Below are positions 1 to 11,206 of a stretch of DNA of 64,000 nucleotides, piece by piece; position 1 is the stretch's first letter; the number at the start of each line of letters is the position of its first letter. The stretch covers positions 3,609,209 to 3,673,208 of the forward strand of contig CM034100.1 of the NCBI GenBank assembly GCA_019914945.1. Direction: 5' to 3'. Origin of the DNA: Typha latifolia (lineage: Eukaryota > Streptophyta > Magnoliopsida > Poales > Typhaceae). The translations under genes were made by a program, and so were the position numbers. The notes under the pieces were generated by a model. That model did not search any database and was not told where the DNA came from. It saw nothing but the letters and a program-made list of their open reading frames with translations.

Positions 1-56
1 CATGTTGACTCTCGAATTACCAAATTAAGTTTCCTAATTATCTGATGTGGATGCAG

Positions 57-3000
57 AAATCCAATGTGTTCAAGGTTCGCATGTATGGCGTGGCAGTTCA
101 GCAGAGATAAATGATGAGCTCTTTAAGGGCTATCGACGGGGCAATGGAAAAGGAATGACTAATGAAGTCGTTTCTGGTTAGTCTAATTTCTCCATTTCAC
201 ATATTTAGTTAGCTCCTCATTATCATACATGGTGATTGACAGAGCAGAGAAGGATCACATTGTTTCTCTTCACCTTACAGCTTATGATTTTTCGAACTCC
301 AATGAAAATAACTTTAATGTGACTATTTGGTACAACTCAACCTACAAGAATGAGACTATATGGCGCTATCCTGGATTGATGCGTGTTCCACGCTCAGTAA
401 ATATGGTATGGCAAGACTAAACTTCTTGCTAGAAATCTTCCATTTTTTCTTAATAACAACTAGAGCCTTTATTTGAAAGTAAAATGGACCTAGAATGCTA
501 TTTCTATCATATATTCAGCAACTTAATGTTTTGCATGGTATTCAAGTGACATATGAGTTTGCATTCTTTAGATCTTACACTGAAATTCCGGGACTAGCTT
601 TATTTCTTTTCCTTTGATTTTCGACTGCCTTCATGTCTTTCTTTGCGTGTGCCTGTCCTAGGATTTGGTTTTTTCCTCCATCTCAGTTTTAATTTCTTCC
701 ATTATGCATGTGTGAGTGCCTATAACCAAAATCCTGTAGTTCCTAACAAGTAAAAGTTCCTGAGTTGACAATTTTAACAATGAGGAGCTAAAGCACACTA
801 TTTGTGTAGAAAATTATGCTACTTTTTCCTTGTGTAGTCTGCATTTCTACACAGAGATAGAACTTGAGCATTGAACAAAGCAAGCATATTAAGTGTTTAA
901 TGTCACTATGATGTTCACCAACAACTTCATAGCCACCTAAATAGTTGCAGACTGTACTGCAGCATTGTTCTTATCTCCCTGTTGCAATTATAAAGGTGAA
1001 TTCCTAAATATTGTATTATAAACAGAGAGCACATGTATATATGTATTTATATACTGAGCCCTTGATTTTGTGTTTCACTGAGTGAAATTACAGATGCCAT
1101 ATATCATGTACTGCATATTCCTATATAGTAGCAAAATGATATTTTCGATAGCTTTTGAGTTTTGACGCACTCTTGAGTGAGCCCTTACATTCATGGACAT
1201 TTATTTTCCTGCCTTCTGCTTCTGTCTATGTTGATTCCTTTAACTGTTGAATCCTATCCAGGTATCAAATTCTTATCTCCAACTCTTACGTGGTGTTGGT
1301 TCAAAAGTGCTACTTGAGTTCGTCAAAGAAATGCCGAAACCGGCTACTCACATTTCCTTAGATTTATCTTCTCTCCTTGGTGCACTTTTCTACAAGTGGG
1401 TCATTGAGCTATTACTTCCAGTAAGTATACAATTAAATCTTTCATTTCCTGTCAAAATAGAAAAAGAAAAGGTATACCACTAAATTTTGGCTTGCTCCAA
1501 ATTTTCAGGTTTCGTATATGTCTAATTAGAACTTTATGTTCTGATCTCAAACACAAATAACAATCTTTGGCAGTTTCATTCTATTATCTGAATACAGATC
1601 ATTACTTTATTTTAGACTTTAAGTAACTTATTGATTTATCTGTATTACTTGACAAAAACAATGTAGCTGGAACCATTACCCAAAGGTTTTGTATTGTTGT
1701 AGATCGAGACTCCTTCCTAAACTAGCTTTCTAGGTGCCTCCTTTGTTTCTTCTGTGAGAGCAGTGCAGTGCAGTGCAGTGCATCTGCATCATTCCTTCTC
1801 TTAGACCCACCTTACATATGAAATAGGATAAAATTAATAACAAGCCCTACATTTATTTGGTGATTTTGTTCATTTCGCCATTCTTTTGCAGGTTATATTG
1901 ACTTATCTGGTTTATGAGAAGCAACACAAACTAAGAATTATGATGAAGATGCATGGTCTTGCAGATGGTCCATATTGGATCATTTCATATGCTTACTTTC
2001 TTCTTATATCTGTCATCTATCTGCTATTTTTGGTGATATTTGGATCTTTCATCGGTAAGTGGGTATTTCAGAGACTTCTTAAGGAAAAACAGTTCATATG
2101 GAAAAAGTAACTAATGGTGTTATTTTATTTTACAGGGTTAAATTTCTTCAGGTTGAATGACTACAGCTTACAGTTTGTATTCTATTTCACTTATGCAAAT
2201 TTGCAGATACTGCTTGCTTTCATACTTGCAGCATTTTTTTCAGATGTCAAGACAGCCCAAGGTCCAAAATTTCTTAATGATCTTAATCCCACTTCTAACT
2301 TTTACCAAATGGCTGACGAAAGGTTTTTTCTTTTCTTTCAAATGATAGCAATCACGTACATATATATATTTGGATCTGGCTTCTTGGTAGGATATTTGTT
2401 TCGCGCATTAGTAGAAGATACATCTTTCTCAAGTAAGTAAATCCAGTCAAATTAACAATCTCCTCTTACGACTGTAAGTATTTTACATAAATATTATTAG
2501 CTAAAGTACTTATAGTTTTCTTTTTCTATATTGTTTTAGGGTATTGGGTTTGGATTTTGGAGATGATACCTGCATTTTCCTTATATAGAGGGCTCTACGA
2601 ATTTAGTCAGTACTCTTTCAATGGAGCATACATGGCAACTTTTGGAATGCGCTGGAATGACTTGGATGATGTTGCAAATGGATTGAAGGAGGTCATGAAA
2701 ATTATGGCTTTCGAATGGTTATTACTTCTTCCTGTTGCATATTATGCCGATAAGATCGCCTTGATAAGAAGAACAATCAGAAATTATCGTATCGTAGACT
2801 ATTTTCGGCTCAAGACTCTATATGTTGGACACTTTTCGGTAAGGATGGCTCCAGAGGAAGTAGTCGTCCAAGTGGAAAAACCTGATGTAATCAAAGAAGT
2901 AAGTCAAACTGCATTACAATGCAATCTTATGGCACTCTTTCAAGTTCCTCAGTAGAATCTAATGTCTCAATTCCATGAACTATAATATCAGCACAGATAT

Positions 3001-5846
3001 CCAGTAGCTAAGGCTGTAATATTTTACACGAGTGACAAGAATATTTTACACAAGTGACAAGACCAAAGTTTTACTTTGTACAGAAGCTATCATATTCCAG
3101 TTTCCATGCAAAATAAAGTTTGAAGTACTAGTTAGAAATGAGAACATGAAATAGGTTTACTAGACATTTGTCCAGATGAGCTAATCCCAAAATTATGACA
3201 TATTTATATCGGATAGTAGCCGAAGCTAACTAAAAGTATTACATTTAGCTCTTTTTTACCACATAGTTATGTGAATTACTACAGTAATAAAGATAAAAAA
3301 ACAATATTAAGAATGAGTAGAATTACCTCTTAGCTATTTTCAGATGTTCTGTTTCTGTGTTTGCTCTCATATTCCTGTAGACCTTCAGATACTCTTCTAC
3401 TGCATAACTGCTAATCTTTCTAGGATTGTTCCATGTTATCTAGAGGGAGATTGTTGAAGATCAACTGCATAAATCTACTAATGAAAGGTATGCCATCATC
3501 TGTGACAAACTCAAGAAAGTGTTTCCTGGAAGGGATGGGAACAAGAATAAAATTGCAGTTCAAGATTTATCTCTTGCTTTGCTGCGGGGAGAATGCTTTG
3601 GCCTTCTTGGCCCTAATGGTGCTGGCAAGACCACCATAATCAATATGGTTCGTGGAATGACTACCATCTCTTATTATAAACCAGTTTGATCATACTGTTA
3701 TATTAAATCAGGTAGTAATGAAACTTGGATGAGAAACAGAAAATCACTGTCACACCATCTTTTGCTTTTGTTACGATTCAGAAGGTTTTTCTTACTTCTG
3801 ATACATGCCAGAAAAGAAAATTTTACTTATTCAGTATCAAAAAGAATACTTTTATTTCTGGTAGACCACTTTTATAGTTCACTTCTTCAATCTTCACTTA
3901 ACCAGAGTGATTTCTTCTTGTTATCATGTGATAGGGTTCACTAATAGCTATGATAAAATCATGTTAATAATATCATATCTTGTCAGTTGTGTTTCTGGTA
4001 TTCTTTTTACAAAGCTTTAGATTTGTTATTCTATTTCTTTTTCTACTCATACATGGATCAACATCTTGCAGATGACTGGACTTACAAAACCAACATCCGG
4101 AAATACACTTCTTCAGGGTTTAAGCATCGAAACTAATTTCGATAAAATCTACACCAGCATCGGTGTTTGTCCACAGAAGGAGTAAGATAACACTTACTTG
4201 TAAATTAATCTTGGTATTAGATAATCAGATATGTAACTGTTACTCTTTGCTGAAAAAAAATGCAGTATGATCTGGGAAATGCTGACAGCTAGAGAGCATC
4301 TACTGTTTTATGGTCGATTGAAGAACTTGCAAGGCTCCCAACTAATAAATGTAAGTGCAAGAGGTGACAGACCTATCACTTGATCTTTATATTTTTTTAT
4401 TGTTGCATGGAACCTTAACCGAGCCTTTCAATTGGAAGTGGATACTAATCAGTAGAGTTAGTGCAGATGAGTAGAACTACAGATAGTAACTCTGAGATAT
4501 CTCCATTAGATCATCAATCATTAACCTATAAGATATTTACTTAACAAACATCCTATGATAATGCAGACTATAATATCAGGCAGGCAGCTATAAAGAAGGA
4601 GAAAGGTCAACACCTAAATAGTTAACTGCCTCTGTATAAACATAAGATTAGAACAGAAGAACTTCACAAAAGAGTAGGAGAAGCAACTTGTAGGTATTAA
4701 CCATTGATGATCATTAGAATAATTAATATAATATGCAGAGCAGAGATAGGTAAGCATCCACAATAATTTATCCTAAGAGCTCGTATTACTATATTCCATA
4801 CTGACTGGATTTTGTATGATTTTGCAGGAAGTTGAACAATCTTTAGGAAATGTTGAGCTACAACAGACTGAAGTAGCTGATAAACAAGTTAAAACATATA
4901 GTGGTGGCATGAAAAGGAGGCTTAGCATTGCTATATCATTGATAGGAGATCCCAGAGTATGCATGTTACTACACTATTTCCTTCCCATGATTCTGTTTTA
5001 ATTCTGACCCATGCTGACTGTATATATTCGAAAAATCCGCTAGGTTGTTTACATGGATGAGCCCAGCACTGGATTGGATCCTGCTACTAGGAAACTAATG
5101 TGGCAAATCGTGGAGAGAGCCAAGCAGAACCGAGCAATAATACTTACTAGTAAGCAAAGCAGAACCGAGCAATAATTCTTACTAATAATCTCCAGTACTA
5201 AATAAATGGGCTCTGATGAATCCATTCTATGGTTTGTCAGCAGCAATGCCATTTCTGGTTCATATTATTTCTCTCATGAAATAATTGTGGCTTCAGAGGT
5301 TTCAAATATCATATTTCTTACTAACTTTCTTACAACTCGCTAACAAGATCATCTGTATGGCTGTAAATTTCAGCACACTCGATGGAAGAAGCAGAACTCT
5401 TATGTGATCGCTTAGGGATATTTGTCAATGGGAATCTCCAATGCATAGGAACTTCTTCGGAGGCAAGTTTCTTTCTATCTCCAATGTAACAGTAGCCTGT
5501 GTATCAAAAGCTTACGGATGCTGATTCGTGACAGCTAAAAGCTCGATATGGAGGATCATATGTCTTTTGCATAACGACGTCTTTGGAAAATGAGGAGAAC
5601 GTGGTGACTCTAGTGCACAAACTCTCTCCTGATGCAAAAAGGATATATAGTATATCAGGAAGTCAGAAATTTGAATTGCCAAAAAACGGAGTAAGAATTG
5701 CTGATATTTTTCGAGCTGTCCAGTTAGCCAGGGAAAGGTTCACTGTATATGAATGGGGTTTAGCTGATACAACCATGGAAGATGTCTTCATAAAAGTTAC
5801 AAAAGGGGCAGAATCAGTGGATGTATCTCATGATGGAAGTTTCTGA
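57..5846 (+). CDS. ABCA: ABCA-subfamily ABC transporter, 3' portion (5' end outside window)
   Basis: Half-size plant ABCA (ATH-type) transporter, which moves lipid-like substrates across membranes with ATP. Exons by frame and splice sites: 57-176, 281-405, 1262-1420, 1892-2054, 2136-2432, 2540-2898, 3444-3647, 4072-4181, 4266-4350, 4828-4956, 5044-5149, 5374-5462, 5535-5846; phases join cleanly to about 752 residues. The first visible exon carries [18 protein letters not shown], typical of the lumenal loop of plant ABCA proteins. Exons 3-6 encode hydrophobic membrane segments. The nucleotide-binding domain follows: Walker A GPNGAGKT (exon 7), Q-loop CPQKDMIWEM, signature [10 protein letters not shown], Walker B VVYMDEP and switch His in LTTHSMEE. 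The C-terminus ends [10 protein letters not shown] plus a short tail. The intron after 5462 has a GC donor, and the exon ending at 5149 is partly duplicated downstream. The start codon is beyond the left edge; which ABCA paralog this is cannot be told. Confidence 0.95.
1760..1781. repeat. Short GCAGT tandem repeat in ABCA intron
   Basis: About four perfect 5-bp GCAGT units lie inside the ABCA intron between the exons ending 1420 and starting 1892. No function is evident. Confidence 0.8.
3018..3061. repeat. 22-bp tandem duplication in ABCA intron
   Basis: Two adjacent 22-bp copies (3018-3039 and 3040-3061) differ at one base (ACACG versus ACACA). They lie in the intron after the exon ending 2898 and touch no splice signal. 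Confidence 0.85.
5122..5184 (+). repeat. Tandem duplication of an ABCA exon end with a lost second donor
   Basis: The last 28 bases of the ABCA exon (5122-5149) recur at 5157-5184 with one mismatch, at a 35-bp spacing. The first copy is followed by GTAAGC, a normal donor; the second is followed by ATAATC, so only the upstream copy can splice there. Confidence 0.85.
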
Positions 5847-6531
5847 TCAGCCAAATATTCGAATCAGACTGTGTCGAGAAGAAAGGTTCATATGATCATA
5901 TTGCTTCCTGCACTATTGGTATCATTTTAATACTTCATATGCTGAGCTATTCATGCTGAGCCTTGCTAATTTCCTTTGTCATTAATGTCATCTCCAGGAA
6001 CTTTCAGTGGTACAATTCATTGCCGCTAATAGATTTGAATGTCCCTTGCAATTGCTTGTTACACTTCCATCTCTCTTCTTTCAGCCAATGTATGAAAACA
6101 TTCTTCTTCTTCTTCTTCTTCTTCTTCCAGTGTGGATTTCAAAAAGTTAATCTTGTGCTTCATATAAATGGTAGATGATATTAACCTTCTCTTCAGTCAC
6201 CCTCTCCAGCATGTGTACACAAGGAATCTGCAAAAATGATAGAGAGGTTCTATCTAATTTTGATTGGACTCACTTCACCTTATCGGAATACTCATCATAT
6301 GGTTTCAAAATTGAACTTCCATAGTACTCAACAGCAATGTGGAAGAAACTTGGTTAGAGATCGATCCATCTATATTATCCCTCATCAATTTTGTCCTTTA
6401 TCATTCCTCGTGAGCCGTGAATAAGAAAAATGCGTTTATACTCCAGTTTAAACTTTATCACAGGAAATTGACTATATAATTTGATGTCATCGAGCAATAA
6501 TAATGGAAAATGTTACCTTCTATATCCATCA

Positions 6532-6587
<56 letters not shown>

Positions 6588-7520
6588 AATAATAGAGCAG
6601 GAAGCAAAGAGTGCACCTTAAGGCATTCTCTTTGGAATAGTGTTGAGGGCGGTATCAGAGGTTTACCTGCAGTTGGAGTGATGGAATTACATTGTACCTG
6701 AAATTCTTGCCATTCAAACTGCCTTAAGTATCAAGATGAAGCACTGCAAACAGAATTTCAAATCAGGCTATAAAAAATATGCAAGATAATAATACTTTCA
6801 CAGCATAGAAAAGATTCTTATCCTCTCACTTAAGAATATTGCAAAGACAGCACATTCCATTCTATTTTTATTTCATGGTTTGCATTTTCAAACCAGTAAA
6901 AAGCTTTAGCCCCCAGTTCACTTTGGATAACTATTTTCTTATTCCAAAATACAATTCTTTATTATAAAATAACAACTAAATATTATAATATTCTAGAAAA
7001 CAAGCATCCCATTAATCTACTTTATATCAAATCAAATAGCATTCATAATAATTTCATAGAAACAAAACACATTTTTCTTCACCTTTATATTACATCAAAA
7101 ATAATTATTACATCTTTATTTTATAATATATAAAAAAAAACTATTTTTAAAATAAAGACTTTATTTTGAAAATAACAAAGAGGAATACATATTCTAGAAT
7201 TGACTTTATTCTTAAAGTAAGCGAGACCTTAATGTCAAACAAGTAGCTGAAGCCATCAGTGCAATGGTACACAACTATCCACTAAGATCCAATTGCCATC
7301 AAAGAATAAAAAGGAAGTTATACATAATTGGTAGTACTAAACAGTAAACACGAAACATTCACCCATACAGCAGCCAGAAAGTTCCCGGAAGTTTCTCTCT
7401 TTACAGGTAGAAAGCAACTCTTTCTAGCATACACCTTCACCAAATCAGATGGAAATATTTTCCCAAAAACCTTACGTCTTACAAATCTGCAAATAGAAAG
7501 ATTAACCACAAGGAGAAGAT
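5847..7520. other. Intergenic, ABCA 3' side to PDCL3-like 3' end
   Basis: Lies between two convergent genes and should hold both 3' UTRs. It contains a TTC-type tract near 6102-6127, an AT microsatellite and strongly AT-rich sequence around 6950-7200. The ORFs here are short and look random; I see no conserved gene. Confidence 0.7.
6535..6583. repeat. (AT)n microsatellite
   Basis: Uninterrupted AT dinucleotides for about 49 bp in the intergenic region downstream of the ABCA gene. Confidence 0.97.
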
Positions 7521-10154
7521 CTAATCACTCGAGTATTCATCCTTATCTTCATGCTCTGTCACAACTTTCTCTATAAACTTCCTACGAACTCCTTCTATGA
7601 CGGTATGCCTTGATGAATCTTTCCCACATTGGCCATCATTAAGCACTGGGTCAGACTGGCAAAGGGCTAATGCGACAGCTGAAATAAAAGCAATATTGCT
7701 ATATCAGTATAACCGTCAACAGATGATGATTCAAGGCTGCTATATATTTGCAAATCTGCTTTCTTCAGGAAAGTTATATAATGCAATCTAGTAATGTTTC
7801 AATATATTATATATTCTCAGTCAACAATAACAGAAAGAAGACCATTCTTATTCTCAAAAAGGAAGATCATTCTGATGGTACTAACACTAAGTCCTAGTTG
7901 GTATGTTCATGGATGTAATATGAGCTAAGCTATTGCAAGAAAGCAGCAAAAGTTGGAGCTTTCTGATGCACATAACAAAACAAAAAGATGCATGCAAGAA
8001 GAATCTTGCACATGCTAAGTGGTCAAAGTATCATATATCAATAGAAGAATTTGTCGCAACCACAAATATTGCCAGATGAAAGAAAATGCAAACAAGGAAT
8101 TTCATGCAAACAACTGGATTTCAAACTGTCTGAGAACTTTGTTCACCAGTACTTGTAGTCAGAAATGGAGAAGTGTCTCACAAGTAAATCCAAGAAAAAG
8201 AACCTGGAAGATTGATCCAAAGACATAAACTGAAATTCTCTGGTATCATCACTCATACCATCAATAATAGCCCATTCTCTTCACCTCAAACAGAAAGACC
8301 TTACTTACAAGAACATGCAAATGCTCTTAAATAGGCATTTAAGGCATTACATCCAAATAAACTGCTAGTTAGTGAGTAAATAAATAATCTTTCTGCAACT
8401 TCCAAGATGATGGAATTTAGGGGAAATGGTTATCTGGCTGGAAATAAGTCTTTTTACTCAGAACCGACAAAAAATACTGAGAATATCTGTAACTTGTCTG
8501 GAAACCATTAGTCTTGCTACTCTTAGCCAGAAAACATATGTATCAGAAGCAGCTATTAAGGAAGAATTGACAGAGAAAATTAAAACATTTTATAAATAAA
8601 AAAAGAGAGAATAACCGTAAATGGAAAATGATCTGTGAATCATGATAATTCTCATCACAACTATTTATACAAAGCAAAATGAGCTAGCAAAGAAGATACA
8701 AGAAAAAGGAAGTGCAATGACCTCAGTACAACTTACATTCAGGTGTGCTTTTCCTTGCGCCAAATTGATGCAACCCCACATATGTTCCTTTCACAGCACC
8801 GCTGTTGTAAACCAATATGGTCGGAAGGTTCCGATCTGGGTAGTTTGGAATGCAGTCAGTGGAAACTATTTTAACGAATTTGGTTCCTGGATATTTGGTA
8901 GCTAGTTCTTCCAGGCAACGCAGAAGTAATCCACATTCTGGTACTCTGCCATCATACCACAACATTGATCCAAAAATGAAAAAGGCCTATTAGTAAGTAT
9001 TCAAACCAAATCACTTATATAAGCACAAGATGTGATAGATCAGAAACAAACAACACTAAAAGAATATAATAACACTGCTATAAAATGAATATGGATATAG
9101 GTATCAAGCAGTGACCAAGATTTCATAGATCTATCATCTGATTCCACAACAGCATAATAACCAATATGTGCAATTAAGTTATGCCTCCACTAAGTCATGA
9201 TCCAGGACTTATATTAAGTACCTAATGTTTATTGAACTTGCTGACTAATAAGTACAAAGAATGAAAGTGATATAAAAATCTTAGACTTTCCCCAATGAAT
9301 TCTAGCTAACAAATTGTTTTTCAACGGAAAAGATAGAATTTTGCTAAACCAAATACAAAAAATGATTAATTTCCAGATGGAAATTTTCAAATAGAATCAC
9401 CTAAACGAATAGTATAAAAAGAGAAAAAGGATAAGGCCTACGACGGTACAAATTACTGAGCTCGTCATCAGAGTGTAGAAAACTAATATCCAGTTAAGAA
9501 AAAAAACCTTAATTACTCGTGCTGGATTAATCAAAATCAAACCTTTGATGCACATTTTCTTTTGCTGCTCGATAAGCATTACGGATCCAAAACCAGAAAG
9601 CGGCATAAAGAAAACACCGGATTTCCCCTAAACAAATCATGGAAACCAACAAAAAGGAACCATATCTTAGCAAAATTACCCGTCTTTGTAGAGGAACACG
9701 ACGACCCACACATCGGGGGCCGCCTGCGACACCTCCCTGACGAAATCGGATCCGGATATAGGCACCACCGACCCGAATCGAGCCACCTTGGCCTCCTCCT
9801 TCAACTCGGCCAGCCTTTTCTTCCTTCACCGTTAAAAATAGAAATTTTTTTTTAATCGCAGAACCAAAACCAATAAGAAGGGGAAGAGAAGGTTGATGCA
9901 GTAGAGAGTTACCTGTACTCCTGGAGGAATCGGTCGTCATCGAGGTCATCTTCAAGGTCTTCGAGCTCCTCTTGGGTGCGCTCGTCGATCCAATCTTTGG
10001 ATTTGGGCGCGAGGTCGGGGTCATCGGCGGGAACGAAGGCTGGGGGTTTGAAAGGGGCAGGCTTTGGAGGTAGGTTACCGAGGCGGCGTTGAATGTCGTC
10101 CCATTGAGTGCTTGCGCCCTCAACATCCTTGTACACGAAGTGGTAGTCCGCCAT
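7521..10154 (-). CDS. Phosducin-like protein of the PDCL3/VIAF type (thioredoxin-like fold)
   Basis: Four exons on the minus strand: 10154-9913, 9823-9680, 8945-8737, 7678-7521; 753 nt, 250 residues. The start MADYHFVYKDVEG is the only good Met and opens a conserved N-terminus with WDDIQRRLGNLPPKP and the acidic stretch EELEDLEDDLDDDRF. From about residue 100 the protein matches the phosducin-like thioredoxin fold: [20 protein letters not shown] and TILVYNSGAVKGTYVG closely parallel human PDCL3 ([20 protein letters not shown]). The C-terminus (VIEGVRRKF, then acidic ...DEYSSD) resembles the family's acidic tail. Family members are cytosolic co-chaperones assisting CCT-mediated folding of actin and tubulin; that role is inferred here. 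No CXXC redox pair is seen, as expected for a non-catalytic fold. It is divergent with the YLPM1-like gene. Confidence 0.92.
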
Positions 10155-11206
10155 GGATGACCTCGATCTCTAGATCGTTCTATAAAGCTGGGGCGGCGTT
10201 GTAACTTGTAAAGAGAGAGAGACGCCGAGTATGATAAAGTCTACAGCAGGAGAAGAACGAGTCGGATACTTATCGTTCAGAATCACCGACTTCATCTAAC
10301 GCTTGTTCTAAACTAGAGCCGGCTACATCCTGGATTCTAGCACCGGATTCAGATACAAAACTAACTGTCGTTTTGTTTCCGTTTTTGTACTCTACTCCCT
10401 CTTTAACTTCCCTTCAAGGCACGTGTCCTTCAGTCTCACATCCACCGCTTTCTCCCGAATTAAAGAGATCGCCAGCCGCTCGAACAAGATCCGACGATGG
10501 CGAGAACAAAGAACGAAGCAGCTAAATAACTACTGGGACGATCTCAGCATTATATTTTTGTAGTTTTTGTACATAATTTCCAATTTTTGTGGATTCTCCA
10601 GTGACAGCAGAATAATCTTTATCTTGTAAGCAATGCTGATCTTATTACGTCGTTTGCAGTGTAAGCATCTCTAGATTCCCATTAAGTGAAAATATATTAC
10701 ATACGATAATTCATGAAACTTGTAGGGTCCTACCATTTGATTACTCCTTTGACGAAAGCCATGGAGATCTACGAGCTCTAAGGTTGGCTTATCTTTGGTG
10801 ATCTGCAGGCTTTGAACGAGAATTCTACTTGGAATCAAATAGAGTTTCATTAATTACACCCATTTGTAGAAGGTAGTAGTCTACTTGGTTTAAATCTTCG
10901 TGAAGTAGAATGAAGTCTGCGACGATACTTAAACCATGCTATATGTCGCCGCTGATTACGATACCGAGTGGATATGAAAACACGACTTCTCTATGTAGGA
11001 GGGTAAGTCGGGAAATACCATCGGTATGTCGCAGGGCAACGCGGCGTGCTTAAATAGTACCTCTTTTACAGTTTTGCACCTTCGTCTTGCTTCTTGAATC
11101 CTCTTCTACCTCGAAGCCAAAACCTCCCCAAGATTCTCCCAATCCCAGCTCACGAGACCCTTGATCCTCGCAAAATCAGAGATAGATTCCCATCCTCTGC
11201 CTCGCG
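10155..11206. promoter_or_regulatory. Shared divergent promoter region, PDCL3-like (-) / YLPM1-like (+)
   Basis: The 1.05 kb between the two start codons must contain both promoters and 5' leaders. It holds no convincing ORF. A perfect G-box/ABRE-type CACGTGTC at 10420-10427 is the clearest candidate cis element. I could not place a TATA box or transcription start with confidence for either gene. Confidence 0.5.
10420..10427 (+). promoter_or_regulatory. G-box/ABRE-like CACGTGTC
   Basis: Perfect CACGTG core followed by TC, about 265 bp upstream of the PDCL3-like start and 780 bp upstream of the YLPM1-like start. Such cores bind bZIP and bHLH factors in plants; a single copy may also occur by chance. 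Confidence 0.4.

Noticed and set aside
6535..6583. Repeat tracts as a CRISPR array
   Set aside because: Simple dinucleotide repeats with no spacers, in a plant nuclear genome.
9527..10126. 199-codon minus-strand ORF overlapping the PDCL3-like gene
   Set aside because: Reads exon 1, intron 1 and exon 2 in another frame; the family-matching frame is the spliced one.
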